Below are positions 1-8,104 of a stretch of DNA of 64,000 nucleotides, piece after piece. The notes beneath the pieces are model-generated. The model made no database searches. It was given only the letters and a program-made list of their open reading frames with translations, and was not told the origin of the DNA. Made by a program: the position numbers and the translations under genes. The stretch is from Rhizobium favelukesii. Its GTDB lineage: Bacteria; Pseudomonadota; Alphaproteobacteria; Rhizobiales; Rhizobiaceae. The stretch's first letter is position 1; each line of letters begins with the position of its first letter. Where the stretch lies: assembly GCF_000577275.2 (NCBI RefSeq), contig NZ_HG916855.1, positions 1,488,001 to 1,552,000 on the forward strand, read 5' to 3'.

Positions 1-1
1 C

Positions 2-1717
2 GTTCCGGAGGGCATGCCGCGCCTCATCAAGGCGACCAAGACCCATGTCGCGTTCAACGACGAGGGGTGGGAGGCTGACGTCCTCGCCTTGAGCAATACC
101 GCTGCGCCGTTGCCACGTCCTGCATGGGATTTGCTTCGCGGGGATCTTGTCGAGGGGTTCAAAGCGCCGACGATTGAAGCCGAAGAGCGCGTCGGCGTGG
201 AACGACAGCGCGTCGCTGAGCGCCGCGAAGCACATATCGTTGCGCTGCTCGAAACGCCGGAGAAGCGCACGTCTGGCGATATCCTCTTCCTCGCAGGGTT
301 GCTCATTGAGGCCGATCCTGCAAACGAGGTCGCTTGCAGGGCGCTGATGAAAAGGCACGTCGAGGCCGGAGATCTTGGGGCAGCGCGCCAGGCGTATTTG
401 CGCTGCCGCAGTGAGCTGAAGAACGACTACGGTGCGGAACCCGATGCGGTGACGCAGGCACTCGCTCACGAACTCGGCATCATTGCACCCGCCATGCTGG
501 CTAATTCCCCCATTGCCGTATCAGGCAACGCGTCCAACGACCCGGTCGGGCAGCCCCGCGTCCTCATTCTGCCGCCGGATACGATCTTGTCGGATCCGGT
601 GCTGCAGCGCGTGGGACGAGCCTTGCTGGAAGAGGTGACGATCGGCCTGAGCCAGCAGCGCGGCTTCAAGGTCATTGCTGCCCATACGAGTCTGGAAATC
701 GTCAATCGCACTCTTGCAGGCGCCATTGCGGCACCAACGCCACCTGAACTGCGGTTTGACTATACTGTATACGTCACGATCCATGGTCGCGAGGAAGACA
801 TTTATTCGACCTGCCGATTGACCAAGACCTCGACCGCCGAGGTGCTGTGGGCGATCGACCTTCCTCTCGCCATGCAGAAGGTCAATCAGTCCTTCGGTCA
901 GCTTGCGCGGCGTATCGTGATGACACTCGCCGATACGATCGAGCGCCGCGAGCTGCTGGATATGACGCACGACGTCAACCCGTCGGCCTATCGGCTATAC
1001 CTTGAAGGAAAGCGTCTCGTTTCGAAGACTGATCTTCAGCATCTGCGCCAGGCGCGCAAATGGTTCAAATCAGCGCTTGCACGCCACGACAAATTCTCCT
1101 CCGCGCACGCGGGAATGGCACGTGTGCTGGGCATGGAATGGCTGGTGCGCGGAATGAAGGACACGCAATTGCTGGAGGACGCCGATCACTCGGCCTGGCT
1201 TGCGCGCGACAGCGACCCGAACAGCGGTCGGGCGATGCGCGAGTTGGGCTTCGTGGCCCTTTACCGTCGCCGCTTCAGCGACAGCCTCGATTTCTTTGCC
1301 GAAGCACAGATGCTCAACCCGAATGACGCCGACATCCTCGCCGATCATGCGGATGCGCTGCTGCATGACGGACAGAGTGAACGGGCACTGGAGTTGAGTT
1401 TGGCGGCACTCAAGCTCAATCCGCTGCCGCCGGATTACTACTATTGGAATCTCGGTGGCATTCATTTCGTCCAGGAAAATTACGCCAAGGCGATCGAGGT
1501 CCTGGATCGCGTCAAGGATCGTCCCGCAACCTCGCGTTTGTTGGCCGCGGCTCATGCAAAGAACGGCGATCTTAGAACCGCGTCGCGCTATGCCGCCATC
1601 GTCCTCGAGAATTTCCCGGATTTCCGCACCGACGATGTCTGGCAATTCGTGCCCGATCGCAATCCGGACGACACCCGTCAGCTGATTGACGGCCTTCGCA
1701 TGGCCGGATTGTCCTGA
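2..1717 (+). CDS. BTAD/TPR transcriptional regulator, 5' end cut by window edge
   Basis: The frame is open to the left edge, so the true start and probably an N-terminal winged-helix DNA-binding domain lie outside the window. Counting from the first in-window ATG (base 14), residues about 45-155 look like a bacterial transcriptional activation (BTAD) domain of the SARP type, with RGDLVEGF, a DPANEVACRALM helix and YLRCRSEL before GAEP. Residues about 180-320 resemble the TolB-N-like region seen in alphaproteobacterial BTAD proteins. Residues about 330-540 form TPR-like helices with paired A/L/Y positions. It reads toward the YcaO/TfuA genes and ends 125 bp before the small peptide gene, so it is a reasonable candidate regulator of that locus. 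This role is inferred from position only. Confidence 0.75.
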   Translation, partial: VPEGMPRLIKATKTHVAFNDEGWEADVLALSNTAAPLPRPAWDLLRGDLVEGFKAPTIEAEERVGVERQRVAERREAHIVALLETPEKRTSGDILFLAGLLIEADPANEVACRALMKRHVEAGDLGAARQAYLRCRSELKNDYGAEPDAVTQALAHELGIIAPAMLANSPIAVSGNASNDPVGQPRVLILPPDTILSDPVLQRVGRALLEEVTIGLSQQRGFKVIAAHTSLEIVNRTLAGAIAAPTPPELRFDYTVYVTIHGREEDIYSTCRLTKTSTAEVLWAIDLPLAMQKVNQSFGQLARRIVMTLADTIERRELLDMTHDVNPSAYRLYLEGKRLVSKTDLQHLRQARKWFKSALARHDKFSSAHAGMARVLGMEWLVRGMKDTQLLEDADHSAWLARDSDPNSGRAMRELGFVALYRRRFSDSLDFFAEAQMLNPNDADILADHADALLHDGQSERALELSLAALKLNPLPPDYYYWNLGGIHFVQENYAKAIEVLDRVKDRPATSRLLAAAHAKNGDLRTASRYAAIVLENFPDFRTDDVWQFVPDRNPDDTRQLIDGLRMAGLS

Positions 1718-1842
1718 AGCGTTACAACTTCAGCGTTTTCACCTCCTTCTTAGCGCGAATCTCGGTCACGCCGAAATAACGCCCGCCGAGGCATCTTCAG
1801 CTGTCCGCAGCTCAATGCTGCTTCCAGCAAGGAGATGACACA

Positions 1843-1974
1843 ATGACGACGGTTCACATCAAGCCAGTTGCAGTCCGCCTTTCGGCCGCCGCTCAGGCCG
1901 TCCTGAAGCAGGAGGCCGTGCAACTCGACACGAACGCCACGGCAAACATCGTTCACGCCCTGAAGTTCCGTTGA
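1843..1974 (+). CDS. Candidate RiPP precursor peptide (43 aa) upstream of YcaO
   Basis: A 43-codon ORF starts at an ATG with a good ribosome-binding site (GGAG at 1831-1834, 8 bases upstream) and stops 6 bp before the YcaO gene. The peptide begins MTTVHIKPVAVRLSAAAQAV and ends NATANIVHALKFR. It has no Cys, so Cys-derived thiazoles are ruled out; the few Thr and Ser residues and backbone thioamides remain possible. Its size and place directly before a YcaO-TfuA pair match RiPP precursor genes such as trifolitoxin TfxA (also about 42 aa), but I see no sequence similarity to TfxA. It has no signal peptide or export motif. It was not recognised as a named family; the precursor role is inferred from context. 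Confidence 0.6.
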   Translation: MTTVHIKPVAVRLSAAAQAVLKQEAVQLDTNATANIVHALKFR

Positions 1975-1980
1975 GGGTTC

Positions 1981-3246
1981 ATGCGAATGTCTGTTCAGAC
2001 CGCACTCGAGCGCCTGGCGCAAGATCTCAGTCTCTCATCGGCCGGTATCAACAGCTACCACGACCGCTCGCTGGCGCCTGGACAGACATTCGCGGCCATC
2101 AAGCCGCATTTCAAGGAACTTGGCATTACCCGGGTGGGGCTGCTCACCGCACTTGACCTTCTTGAGATCCCCGTAGCCTTTGCCACGCGACCCAACAGCT
2201 ACACGCTTTCCGTCTTCCAGGGTAAGGGCATCGACGAAGAGGCGGCAATGACCTCGGCGGCGATGGAGGCCGTTGAGACACGCGTTGCGGAAAACCAGCC
2301 GAGCGACCTTGTGATTGCCACTCTGGCCGGAATGAGGGCTGAGGATGCGCCGATGATCGACCTCGATTCGGTGGCGCGTTGCGTTCCTTCCGAGATCGGT
2401 TCCGAGCCTATTGCCTGGGGCGAGGGCCTGGACATCATCTCCAACCGTCCAGTCTTCGTACCCTGGCCGCTCGTCGGCCTCGACCATCGGGGCGTTCGGC
2501 CATCCGGTTTCGAGCAGTCGAGCGATGGCCTCGCATCGGGAAACCGGCCGGCAGAAGCCGTGCTTCACGGCCTTTGCGAATTGGTCGAACGCGACGCCTT
2601 TGCGCTGACGCAGTTGCGCCCATACGAGCAACTGCGCGGCGCGCGCATTGATCCGACTGCATTCGGCGACCCCGTGCTCGATATCATTGTCGATCGCATC
2701 GAGCGTGCCGGAATGCGTCTGCTGCTCCTCGACATGACGACCGATATTGGCGTTCCGAGCTTTCTGGCCGTTATCATTCCGGGCAATCTCGGGGACCGTG
2801 TGGATGCGCGTTGGACCCATGTTTGTGGCGGATGTGGATGCCATCCTGATCCTGTTCGCGCAGCGCTGCGCGCAATCACCGAGGCAGCGCAGAGCCGCTT
2901 GACAGCAATTGCCGGCAGTCGTGACGACTTTTCGCCGCGTCTTTACCAGAGGCTCGACGACGGCGGTCCGATGCAGGAGCTCATCAATCTCTGCGATGAA
3001 ACGCCAGCCGCTCCCACATTCTCGTTCGAACCTTCGCCGCGCACCATTCAGGAAAACATCTCGCAAATTCTCGATCGCCTAACGTCGAGAGGTATCGATC
3101 AGGTGGTGGCCGTACCGCTTCCCCATCCGCGCCTGCCGGTCTCGGTCGTCCGCATGATCGTGCCCGGTCTCGAGGTGGATGTCAGCGGCGAATACATCCA
3201 ACTCGGGTTGCGCGCCGTCAACGCCATGCAGGGAGCAATGCAATGA
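1981..3246 (+). CDS. YcaO-domain ATP-dependent peptide-modifying enzyme
   Basis: YcaO proteins use ATP to activate backbone amides, making azolines, amidines or, with TfuA, thioamides. ATP/Mg-binding signatures are present: an SxxxExxE motif (S92, E96, E99), the SDGLASGN segment near 181-188, ELVERDAF at 200-207, and ITEAAQSRLT followed by SRDD at 299-316. The protein is 421 aa, typical of a stand-alone YcaO without a fused E1/ocin-ThiF domain. It does not end in the PxPxP tail of azoline cyclodehydratases. Two start codons are possible (ATG 1981 or ATG 1987); GAGG at 1973-1976 could serve either. It lies 6 bp after the small peptide gene and overlaps tfuA by 4 bp, so the three genes are probably co-translated. 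Confidence 0.9.
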   Translation: MRMSVQTALERLAQDLSLSSAGINSYHDRSLAPGQTFAAIKPHFKELGITRVGLLTALDLLEIPVAFATRPNSYTLSVFQGKGIDEEAAMTSAAMEAVETRVAENQPSDLVIATLAGMRAEDAPMIDLDSVARCVPSEIGSEPIAWGEGLDIISNRPVFVPWPLVGLDHRGVRPSGFEQSSDGLASGNRPAEAVLHGLCELVERDAFALTQLRPYEQLRGARIDPTAFGDPVLDIIVDRIERAGMRLLLLDMTTDIGVPSFLAVIIPGNLGDRVDARWTHVCGGCGCHPDPVRAALRAITEAAQSRLTAIAGSRDDFSPRLYQRLDDGGPMQELINLCDETPAAPTFSFEPSPRTIQENISQILDRLTSRGIDQVVAVPLPHPRLPVSVVRMIVPGLEVDVSGEYIQLGLRAVNAMQGAMQ

Positions 3247-3977
3247 AGGTTATCTTCGCAGGGCCGAGCTTCGGCGCCGACATTCGCACGCTTGGCGCGA
3301 AAAACCCGTCGATCCATTTTCGCGGGCCGGCTGCACGCGGTGACATATTGCAAGCCGTAGAGGACGGTGCGCACGCGATCGGGATTGTTGATGGCTACTT
3401 CGGGGAAGTGCCTTCGGTATGGCATAAGGAAATCCTCTACGCATTGCAGCACAATGTCGTTGTCGTCGGCGGCGCCAGCATGGGTGCGCTTCGCGCGGCC
3501 GAATGCGCGGCGTTCGGCATGGTCGGCCTTGGCTCGATCTACGAGGACTATGCGCAAGGTCGCCTGATCGACGATGAAGCCGTGGCGCTCGTGCATGCAC
3601 CCGAAGAGCTCGGCTGGCTGCCGCTCTCGATCCCCTGGGTGGATTTTCAGCCGACGATCGATGACCTGTACCGGACGGGTGCGGTCTCGCTTGCCGAACA
3701 CAAGATGCTGTTGCTTGCCGGCCGCTTCCTCCACTTTTCAGAGCGCACCTATCCCAAGGTCATCGAAGGCTGCGCTTTTTCCGAGGACGGCCGGGCCAAG
3801 GAGATCCTGCGGATCGTTCGATCGCGAAAGATCGAGCGCAAGCGTCAGGATGCCGAACTCGTGTTGCAATATCTGCAGGACGTGGAGTTTGCCGCTCAGG
3901 AGCGTGACTGGGGCTTCGCCGCGACGTCTCACTTTGAGCATTTGCGGGCGGAAGTCACGAGGCTGTCACGCCTGTAA
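3243..3977 (+). CDS. tfuA: TfuA family protein, YcaO partner
   Basis: TfuA (named from the trifolitoxin cluster) is the usual partner of thioamide-forming YcaO enzymes and is thought to deliver sulfur or assist peptide backbone thioamidation. This 244-aa protein has the family core GGASMGALRAAEC at 76-88, followed by FGMVGLGSIYEDY and the acidic IDDEAVALVH segment at 109-118. Its ATG overlaps the YcaO stop (ATGA), which indicates translational coupling. No ThiF, protease or dehydrogenase gene is adjacent, so this is a minimal precursor-YcaO-TfuA set. The family call is firm; the thioamide chemistry is inferred from other YcaO-TfuA pairs. Confidence 0.92.
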   Translation: MKVIFAGPSFGADIRTLGAKNPSIHFRGPAARGDILQAVEDGAHAIGIVDGYFGEVPSVWHKEILYALQHNVVVVGGASMGALRAAECAAFGMVGLGSIYEDYAQGRLIDDEAVALVHAPEELGWLPLSIPWVDFQPTIDDLYRTGAVSLAEHKMLLLAGRFLHFSERTYPKVIEGCAFSEDGRAKEILRIVRSRKIERKRQDAELVLQYLQDVEFAAQERDWGFAATSHFEHLRAEVTRLSRL

Positions 3978-4054
3978 CGCCCGAGTAACGCTGGACCTGA
4001 ATGATGGGATCTCGTTGAAGCCCAGAAGGCTCATCAGCAAAGAAGGCGGTGGCA

Positions 4055-4324
4055 ATGAACATTCTAACGAGGGACGAGGGAACGGGTAGCGAGTACGCCA
4101 GAATCTTCCGGTTGCTCTCGGCCGCAAAGGATGAAGCCCAAAAGCTCAAGCTGCATAATCTGACGCACTTGACCAATATGGCTCTTCTTCAGGTCGTCAT
4201 TGATTGGGACGGCATCGACCCCGAGCGGGAACTCGATGTCAATCTCGAAAAGCTGATCGGCACCAAGACGCAGGTCGCGATGAAAGATGCCAGCGAGAAC
4301 CTGGTGCTTCTCGATTGCCACTGA
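4055..4324 (+). CDS. Hypothetical protein (89 aa) downstream of tfuA
   Basis: The gene starts at ATG 4055 with AGAAGG at 4041-4046 as ribosome-binding site; a GTG at 4049 is in frame but too close to that site. The product is soluble, about 89 aa, with a helical Leu/Lys/His-rich middle (LKLHNLTHLTNMALLQVV), an acidic stretch (DWDGIDPERELDVN) and a C-terminus ending LVLLDCH. There is no signal peptide or membrane segment. It is on the same strand as tfuA, 77 bp after it, so it may belong to the same transcript and encode an accessory, immunity or second substrate protein. I do not recognise the family. Confidence 0.5.
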   Translation: MNILTRDEGTGSEYARIFRLLSAAKDEAQKLKLHNLTHLTNMALLQVVIDWDGIDPERELDVNLEKLIGTKTQVAMKDASENLVLLDCH

Positions 4325-4354
4325 CGATCAGGCCGGGGCGTTCGGACCGTGCTG

Positions 4355-4744
4355 TTACTCGGCGTCGTCCAGTTGCTCCATGCCGGCAATTGCCTGCACG
4401 AGCTTTACGATCTTCTTGCGAACCGCCTCGTTCTTGATCGACAGGAAGGCGGCGTTGAGCAGAACGCCATCGCGCGAAACAACGAATTCGTCGCTGGGCG
4501 TCGGATTGTCATTCGCAGTGCTGACGTCCTCGAAGAAAGTTCGGACGTCCACATCGAGAGCACCGGCGATTTCGACCAGCATGCTCGCCGAGACGCGGTT
4601 GGCACCTTTTTCGTATTTTTGAATCTGCTGGAAGGTGACGCCAACCCTATCGCCAAGTTCGGTCTGCGATACTTTACGCATCAGACGCTTTATGCGGATC
4701 GTCTTCCCGACGTGAATATCAACTGCATGGGGTCCATCTTTCAT
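4355..4744 (-). CDS. XRE-family transcriptional regulator
   Basis: This 129-aa protein carries an HTH_3 (Cro/CI-type) domain near residues 12-68: GKTIRIKRLMRKVSQTELGDR, the recognition helix VTFQQIQKYEKGANRVSAS, then MLVEIAGALDVDVRTFF. The C-terminal 60 residues are a variable tail of the kind found in many short rhizobial XRE regulators. The start at 4744 has GGAGAG 5 bases upstream. It is convergent with the tfuA-linked genes, ending 30 bp from the 89-aa ORF. A perfect dyad at 4809-4825 lies 65-81 bp upstream and may be its operator. The target is unknown. Confidence 0.85.
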   Translation of the reverse strand: MKDGPHAVDIHVGKTIRIKRLMRKVSQTELGDRVGVTFQQIQKYEKGANRVSASMLVEIAGALDVDVRTFFEDVSTANDNPTPSDEFVVSRDGVLLNAAFLSIKNEAVRKKIVKLVQAIAGMEQLDDAE

Positions 4745-4808
4745 GGCTCTCTCCTTCCAACGCCGGTTGTTGCGCGACTATTATGCCAGCAATCAACCTA
4801 ACGGAGAT

Positions 4809-4825
4809 AATTGATCGGATCAATT
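4809..4825. promoter_or_regulatory. Perfect 8-1-8 palindrome upstream of the XRE gene
   Basis: The sequence AATTGATC, one base (g), GATCAATT is a perfect inverted repeat. A second pair, AATCAAC at 4791-4797 and GTTGATT at 4828-4834, flanks it. It lies upstream of the XRE start, where an autoregulatory operator would be expected. Binding by the XRE protein is inference. Confidence 0.4.
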
Positions 4826-4986
4826 GTGTTGATTCGTTTTTTATCGCCTACAGAGCGCCTGGGCTCAACGTATTGAAGATTCGACCATCCGTCTGAATGG
4901 CGATTGTTTGCATCGTCAAATCGCTGTTATGGTTGAAAGCAACCATAGATCGTGGTCGGCCATTCGCTTCAAGTTGAGCGGTTCTG

Positions 4987-5330
4987 ATGTCGACGAAGAG
5001 CTGGCTTTTGCTTGCGTTACTCTCCATTGTCGCGGTCGAGGGTATTACGCTTGGCTGAAATTCTCCGATAACCGTCTCCCTGATGGCATTGCCGGCGGCA
5101 ATGGGCGCATTGAGGCCACCAGATCGATATCTCGACAAAGACTGCCGGCCGCATTCAGGACATTCTCGTCAACGAGGGCGATTTCGTTGATGCGGGGCAG
5201 GTGCTCGCCCGAATGGATACCGAGCAGCTTGAAGCGCGCCTCCGCCATGCGGCCGCGCAGTTGCACCGGGCTGTCATTGGCGTCGATACCGCAAACAGCC
5301 TCGTCAAAGAGCGCGAAGCTGAGCATGCCC
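4987..5330 (+). pseudogene. HlyD-family membrane fusion protein, frameshifted remnant
   Basis: Pieces of a periplasmic adaptor (HlyD/YhiI type) can be read in three frames. They are an N-terminal anchor starting [19 protein letters not shown] (from 4987, ending at a stop near 5059), then [15 protein letters not shown] in a second frame, then a lipoyl-like hairpin containing [36 protein letters not shown] and [17 protein letters not shown] in a third. The rest of the protein is missing. An HlyD gene followed by an RbbA-type ATPase/permease is the usual order of the yhiI-rbbA-yhhJ export operon, and the next remnants fit that. Confidence 0.75.
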
Positions 5331-5334
5331 CGCT

Positions 5335-5975
5335 GCCGTTGCGCTGGAGGAAGCGTTCGTAGCCTTTCTCGAAGATCCGATAGGTACGAAGGACGAGGCA
5401 CCCGCAAGCTTTGCCGTGCCTGCAGCCTCGGTTCGTCGGCGGGCGGCGGCCCGGGATACGGCTTTCGCCGGCTTTTCGACACGCGCCGGATGTTTGCCTA
5501 TACGAGGCAAGAGGCGCTCGAGCTACAGCGCGATCCCATCTGCGCCACGCTTGCCATTGTCGGCAGCGTCATCTTGATGTTCGTCATCGGCTACCACATC
5601 AATATGGAGGTTGAGAACCTCTCGTTCGCCGTGCTTGACCGCGATGACACCACGATCTGCCAAGACTAAGTCCAGCTTTCCGGATCCCGGTACTTTGACG
5701 AGAAGCCGCCGATTGTCGACTACGACGACTTGGACCGACGCATACGATCGGGCGAACTCAGCCTTGTGATCGAAATTCCGGGCAGGGCGTCGAGGTCGGT
5801 GCATGGATCGACGGAGCGATGCCGAGACGCACCGAGACCATTGGGGGGTATGTCCAGGCAATGCATGCCGACTGGCTGGGACGCAAGGCACGTCAGCTCT
5901 ATGGGACAACCGATACCGGCAATTTCCAGCTCGAGATCCGGTACCGCCGTCATAACACTCTGTCCACAACTATGG
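5335..5975 (+). pseudogene. RbbA/YhiH-type ABC ATPase-permease, 5' remnant
   Basis: A frame from about 5345 reads [13 protein letters not shown], the end of the second ATPase domain, and then the start of the ABC-2 permease with [17 protein letters not shown] and a membrane segment ([17 protein letters not shown]). It meets a stop at about 5667. The homology continues with YFDEKPPIVDYDDLDRRI and SGELSLVIEIP, shifts frame, and goes on with GAWIDGAMPRR and YVQAMHADWL to LEIRYR near 5950. Both ATPase domains are mostly gone. The remaining permease resumes near 7583, so the gene is split and partly deleted. Confidence 0.75.
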
Positions 5976-6177
5976 ACTATTTTCGCAATCGCGCATATTA
6001 GGGATGCGAGGCAAAGTAGAAGTCGTCCGGCGCTGCATGTTTGATATGCGAAGCTGACGCTTGACTTCGTTCGGGGACATTTCCGGGTGGGGTAAACATC
6101 GTGCGCATATCCGTTCTTTAGGCTCCGGCCTAAGGCGCATTGCAGCCCGTTCCGGATGGCATCCGGGAGGGAAGAAC

Positions 6178-7332
6178 ATGCCTGATCTTCAACGCAGAGA
6201 ATTTATCGTTCAAGGAAGTGCGGTTCTCGCCGCAATCGCGGGTCTGTACGCTTCGGGGGTCAACGCTTTTCCGACGCAGACGGGCGAGAAGGTTATTCCG
6301 TGGCTCGATCAGCCGACGGAAAATCCAAATCCGGCCGTTATCCAGACGCAGCTCGTCTGGGAAGATTTGGATACCTTCATAACTCCAAATGACAAGTTCT
6401 TCAGCATCGCGCATTTCAATCGACCGACGATTGACGAGAAATCGTGGTCCCTCGATATCGGCGGCCTGGTCAAGAAGCCGTTAAAACTGACGCTCGCTGA
6501 CATCAAGGCGCGACCGCGACAGGAGGTCGTTTTCACAGTGGAATGCTCGGGCAACCACGGTTTCCCATTCTTCACCGGCGGCATCGGCAATGCCCGCTGG
6601 GCAGGCACGCCGCTTGCGCCGATTCTGCAGGAAGCCGGGGTCCTTGATAGTGGCATCGAGGTTGTCTTCTTCGGTACCGACAAAGGCGACGTCGAAATAC
6701 GCGACATCAAGATGCAACAGAACTTCGCTCGCAGCATGTCGTTCGCCGACGCGATGAACCCCGGCAATCTTCTCTGTTATGAAATGAACGGCGCGAGCCT
6801 GCCGACGCCCAACGGCTTCCCGTTGCGGCTGATTGCTCTGGGCTGGTACGGAATCGCCAACGTTAAGTGGCTGAAGGAAATCGAAGTTCGCGATACCCGC
6901 TTCATGAGCCTGTTGATGGCGAGAGACTACGTCACCATCCGGGAGGAAGAGCACAACGGCGAGACCAGGTGGATCGAGACCTCAGTCGGCCGAGCGCGGA
7001 TAAAGTCCGCGCCCGCAAAGGTCACCCAGACAGGCTCAGGTTACCGCATTATCGGCGCGGCCTGGGGGGCACCGATTGACCGGGTCGAAGTACAAATCGA
7101 TCAAACGCCATGGAAACCAGCGATCATCGATCACAGTGAGGAAGCCGAACACGCTTGGAAAATTTGGTCCTTGGATTGGGCAAATCCCTCTCCTGGAGAA
7201 CATACTGTGACCTCACGCGCGATCAGTACTACTGGGCAGATACAACCGGCAATGGACGATCCCTTGATCGCCAAAAAGCACACATACTGGGAAAGCAATG
7301 GCCAGGTGACACGCCACATCCGCATCTCGTGA
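6178..7332 (+). CDS. Sulfite-oxidase-family molybdopterin oxidoreductase, Tat-exported
   Basis: The protein is predicted to bind molybdenum cofactor and act in the periplasm. ATG 6178 has GGGAGG at 6165-6170 and gives 384 aa; longer upstream starts would bury the signal peptide. The N-terminus LQRREFIVQGSAVLAAIAGL is a twin-arginine signal. An oxidoreductase molybdopterin-binding domain follows (about 80-260), with the Mo-ligand cysteine at C123 in FTVECSGNHG and the segment GNARWAGTPL. A Mo-co dimerisation-type domain runs from about 270 to the end. No cytochrome subunit is adjacent, so the electron acceptor is unknown; sulfite is only one possible substrate. The gene is intact but sits between two halves of a decayed rbbA-like gene, so it probably arrived by insertion or recombination. 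Confidence 0.85.
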   Translation: MPDLQRREFIVQGSAVLAAIAGLYASGVNAFPTQTGEKVIPWLDQPTENPNPAVIQTQLVWEDLDTFITPNDKFFSIAHFNRPTIDEKSWSLDIGGLVKKPLKLTLADIKARPRQEVVFTVECSGNHGFPFFTGGIGNARWAGTPLAPILQEAGVLDSGIEVVFFGTDKGDVEIRDIKMQQNFARSMSFADAMNPGNLLCYEMNGASLPTPNGFPLRLIALGWYGIANVKWLKEIEVRDTRFMSLLMARDYVTIREEEHNGETRWIETSVGRARIKSAPAKVTQTGSGYRIIGAAWGAPIDRVEVQIDQTPWKPAIIDHSEEAEHAWKIWSLDWANPSPGEHTVTSRAISTTGQIQPAMDDPLIAKKHTYWESNGQVTRHIRIS

Positions 7333-7582
7333 GCACGTTGCTGCGAGATACGTCGGGTTGGGTTCATGGGGAGGCGCGTCACAGTCTTTTGCGCTGGCGC
7401 GATAGAGCCATGTACCTTAGCTCGAGTGCCCGAACGCGGAATCTCATAAGTCCGCCGGAACTGCGGTTCGGCCTTGCGCCGGAAGGGCACTTTGGACTCG
7501 TCGATCTCGATGATGCCCTCTCGCTCATCCCGCCCTACGTCGGAGCAGGCGAGATACGGCCTGCGCAACGCTACATGTGTTG

Positions 7583-7915
7583 ATACCTGCGCGAACGGGA
7601 TAAGCCATTCATCAATTTCTACGCGACGCCCGTCACGCGTATCGAATTCCTATTCGGCAAGCCGCTACCCTACATCGCGCTTGCGATGCTCAATTTCTTC
7701 ATGCTGGCAGCTTTTGCTGTTTTCATTTTCCGAGTGCCTTCACCGGGAGCTTCCTGACATTCACGCTCGCCGCGCTGATCGATGTCACCGGCACCAACAG
7801 CATGGGGCTTCTCATCTCGGCCCTCATGCACAGCCAGATTGCTGCCATCTTCGGGACGGCGCTGATCACGCTGATCCCGGCCGTCAGGCGGCGCTGTTCC
7901 GCGGGGGAGGCCTGA
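7583..7915 (+). pseudogene. RbbA/YhiH-type permease, 3' remnant
   Basis: The fragment reads [20 protein letters not shown], then [20 protein letters not shown], shifts frame near 7738, and continues [20 protein letters not shown] and [16 protein letters not shown] before running into a stop at 7913-7915. These are the last membrane segments of an RbbA-type ABC-2 permease. The preceding part, about 100 or more residues after LEIRYR at about 5950, is missing and replaced by the molybdoenzyme region. Confidence 0.75.
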
Positions 7916-8007
7916 GTGTCGTATGGCCGCTGCTTGCATCGCTCTTCGCGCTCGGCGCTATCTTCTTCTATTTTGCGCTGAAACGCTTCCGGCAGTTCCT
8001 GCGCTAG
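7916..8007 (+). pseudogene. C-terminal scrap of a YhhJ-type ABC-2 permease
   Basis: After the rbbA stop the sequence switches frame into VVWPLLASLFALGAIFFYFA and ends KRFRQFLR. This matches the last transmembrane helix and basic tail of the second permease (YhhJ type) that normally follows rbbA. A deletion has fused the rbbA 3' part directly to the yhhJ 3' end. Confidence 0.55.
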
Positions 8008-8104
8008 TGTCAGCAATCTGCCGTGGTCAACTCCGGAGTGCTTTCACGCGGCGGCTTGCTGTGCCAGAGATTGAGCAGTCGATAGAGATGGATTCGTAGC
8101 CGCC

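Noticed and set aside
2035..3066. Long minus-strand frame opposite the YcaO gene
   Set aside because: It is a shadow of a high-GC gene: no ribosome site, no known motif, and the plus strand has a clear YcaO protein.
6061..6177. Longer N-terminus for the molybdoenzyme
   Set aside because: It would place 39 residues before the twin-arginine signal; ATG 6178 has a strong ribosome site and starts the signal properly.
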